DNA of 64,000 nt from Moringa oleifera (Eukaryota; Streptophyta; Magnoliopsida; Brassicales; Moringaceae). Positions 63,135-64,000 of the stretch are shown in pieces (position 1 is the stretch's first letter; each line of letters begins with the position of its first letter). The notes beneath the pieces were generated by a model, which was not told the DNA's origin, did not search any database, and saw only the letters and a program-made list of their open reading frames with translations. Location: positions 3,100,001-3,164,000 of the forward strand of contig JAJFZO010000407.1 of the NCBI GenBank assembly GCA_021397835.1, read 5' to 3'. Both the position numbers and the translations under genes were made by a program.

Positions 63135-63958
63135 CTGAACAAACCAAGAAGATCAGCTAGGCTAGGTTAGACAACAATCACCAGAAATATCAATCAACCG
63201 GGGAATAACAAATCAAGATTTAAGATGTCATCCAAAAGGAATTTTCCTTTGGTTCTCTCTAATCCTAAATCATGAAAGCTGAAACAAGCTATACAGACAT
63301 GCTAGAGTTTGAACTAGAAAACACAGATATTGAGAAAGCTATGATGTTCATATAATTCTTTCTTTGGCTTCCACATGCATTCGCTATCATTATAGTGATC
63401 AACAATTGCCTTCTTTTTATTGGATATGACTAGTGATCAACAATCTTTTAAAGATGTTTTGATTAGAAAGCACATTTCTTATCAAACCATATTCCACAGA
63501 ATATTAAGAAGATATTCAGTCTTTAGAACCTGCAAACTACCACAAGACTCTTTTTACTTTCAACTTAATGTCATAAAGAGAAGTGACCACCAGACTTTCT
63601 TTACTAGATAACAACTTTCCTTTTTTTTCAAAGACATAAGTGACTCCTGAGAACTCATGCCTTATGCCCAACTGAAAACACCAACGGTGCACAAATGATT
63701 TCACAATTGAACTTGGAAAGCAAACAAATGAAAACAAAATCTTAACAAGAGAAGATTTTGTTTGTAACAAAAGCAACTTATGCATGAGTAAGAAATGGAA
63801 TCAAATAACCCTGATAGTCCACCCATTGTTAAGTAAGTGTCGACTTGTAGGACAGGTCTAGAGTTCGAATCCGCAGTCACTGCAAGTTTTCTAGTCATTA
63901 AGGATGAATTCCCTATCCACTAATTGGATTCCCCAACTCAAATACCTCAATTATCAAC

Positions 63959-63991
<33 letters not shown>

Positions 63992-64000
63992 ATCAAATCA
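63135..64000. other. Right-end region with SINE-like B box and (AT)n run
   Basis: No gene can be named. About 63800-63900 contains GAGTTCGAATCC, which fits the RNA polymerase III B box seen in tRNAs and SINEs, but no tRNA cloverleaf or convincing A box was found. A perfect (AT)n run occupies about 63962-63992. Confidence 0.35.

Noticed and set aside
63840..63880. tRNA gene because of GTTCGAATCC
   Set aside because: No acceptor stem, anticodon arm or A box fits around it; at most a SINE-like fragment.
1..64000. CRISPR arrays, operons, ribosome binding sites
   Set aside because: The window is plant nuclear DNA; repeats seen are microsatellites, tandem duplications and transposons.

Overview
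This window is nuclear DNA of a flowering plant, most likely a eudicot. The genes are intron-rich with GT..AG boundaries, the spacers are very AT-rich, and the encoded proteins are plant-specific forms such as a malectin-like receptor kinase, a cytosolic ascorbate peroxidase and a miR172-type AP2 factor. The species cannot be named from the sequence. Most lines of evidence come from conceptual splicing by eye. For each complete multi-exon gene the exon phases add up to a full-length reading frame.

Layout, left to right. 1-417 (minus): 5' end of the HECT ubiquitin ligase UPL4, cut by the window edge. 4478-12301 (minus): an NF-YB histone-fold transcription factor with a 6-nt microexon and a 6.2-kb last intron that holds a decayed LINE. 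14193-22132 (minus): a 15-exon malectin-like/LRR receptor kinase (Arabidopsis At2g37050 type) with another LINE tail in an intron. 27526-30332 (minus): a 9-exon cytosolic ascorbate peroxidase. 31090-41460 (plus): a decayed, still intron-containing copy of a NOT4-like RING/RRM gene, with a Ty3/gypsy element in its first intron. 46727-49570 (minus): a double-AP2 factor of the TOE/RAP2-7 group with an intact miR172 site. 54706-57054 (minus): 60S ribosomal protein L4. 60397-61653 (minus): Mediator subunit MED4. 62673-63134 (minus): two possible terminal exons of an unrecognised gene.

As far as I recall Arabidopsis locus numbers, MED4 (At5g02850), RPL4 (At5g02870) and UPL4 (At5g02880) lie close together on chromosome 5, and the receptor kinase (At2g37050) is next to NF-YB8 (At2g37060). 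The window therefore looks like an ancestral gene block that Arabidopsis has split between two regions. The genes do not form one pathway; they are ordinary housekeeping and regulatory genes.

The most unusual structure is the gypsy element at 31567-35097. Its two roughly 400-bp LTRs are in inverted, not direct, orientation, yet its outer ends are flanked by a perfect 5-bp duplication (CTATG), and the pol region stops inside RNase H exactly where the inverted LTR begins. I found no sign of an undescribed defence or metabolic system.
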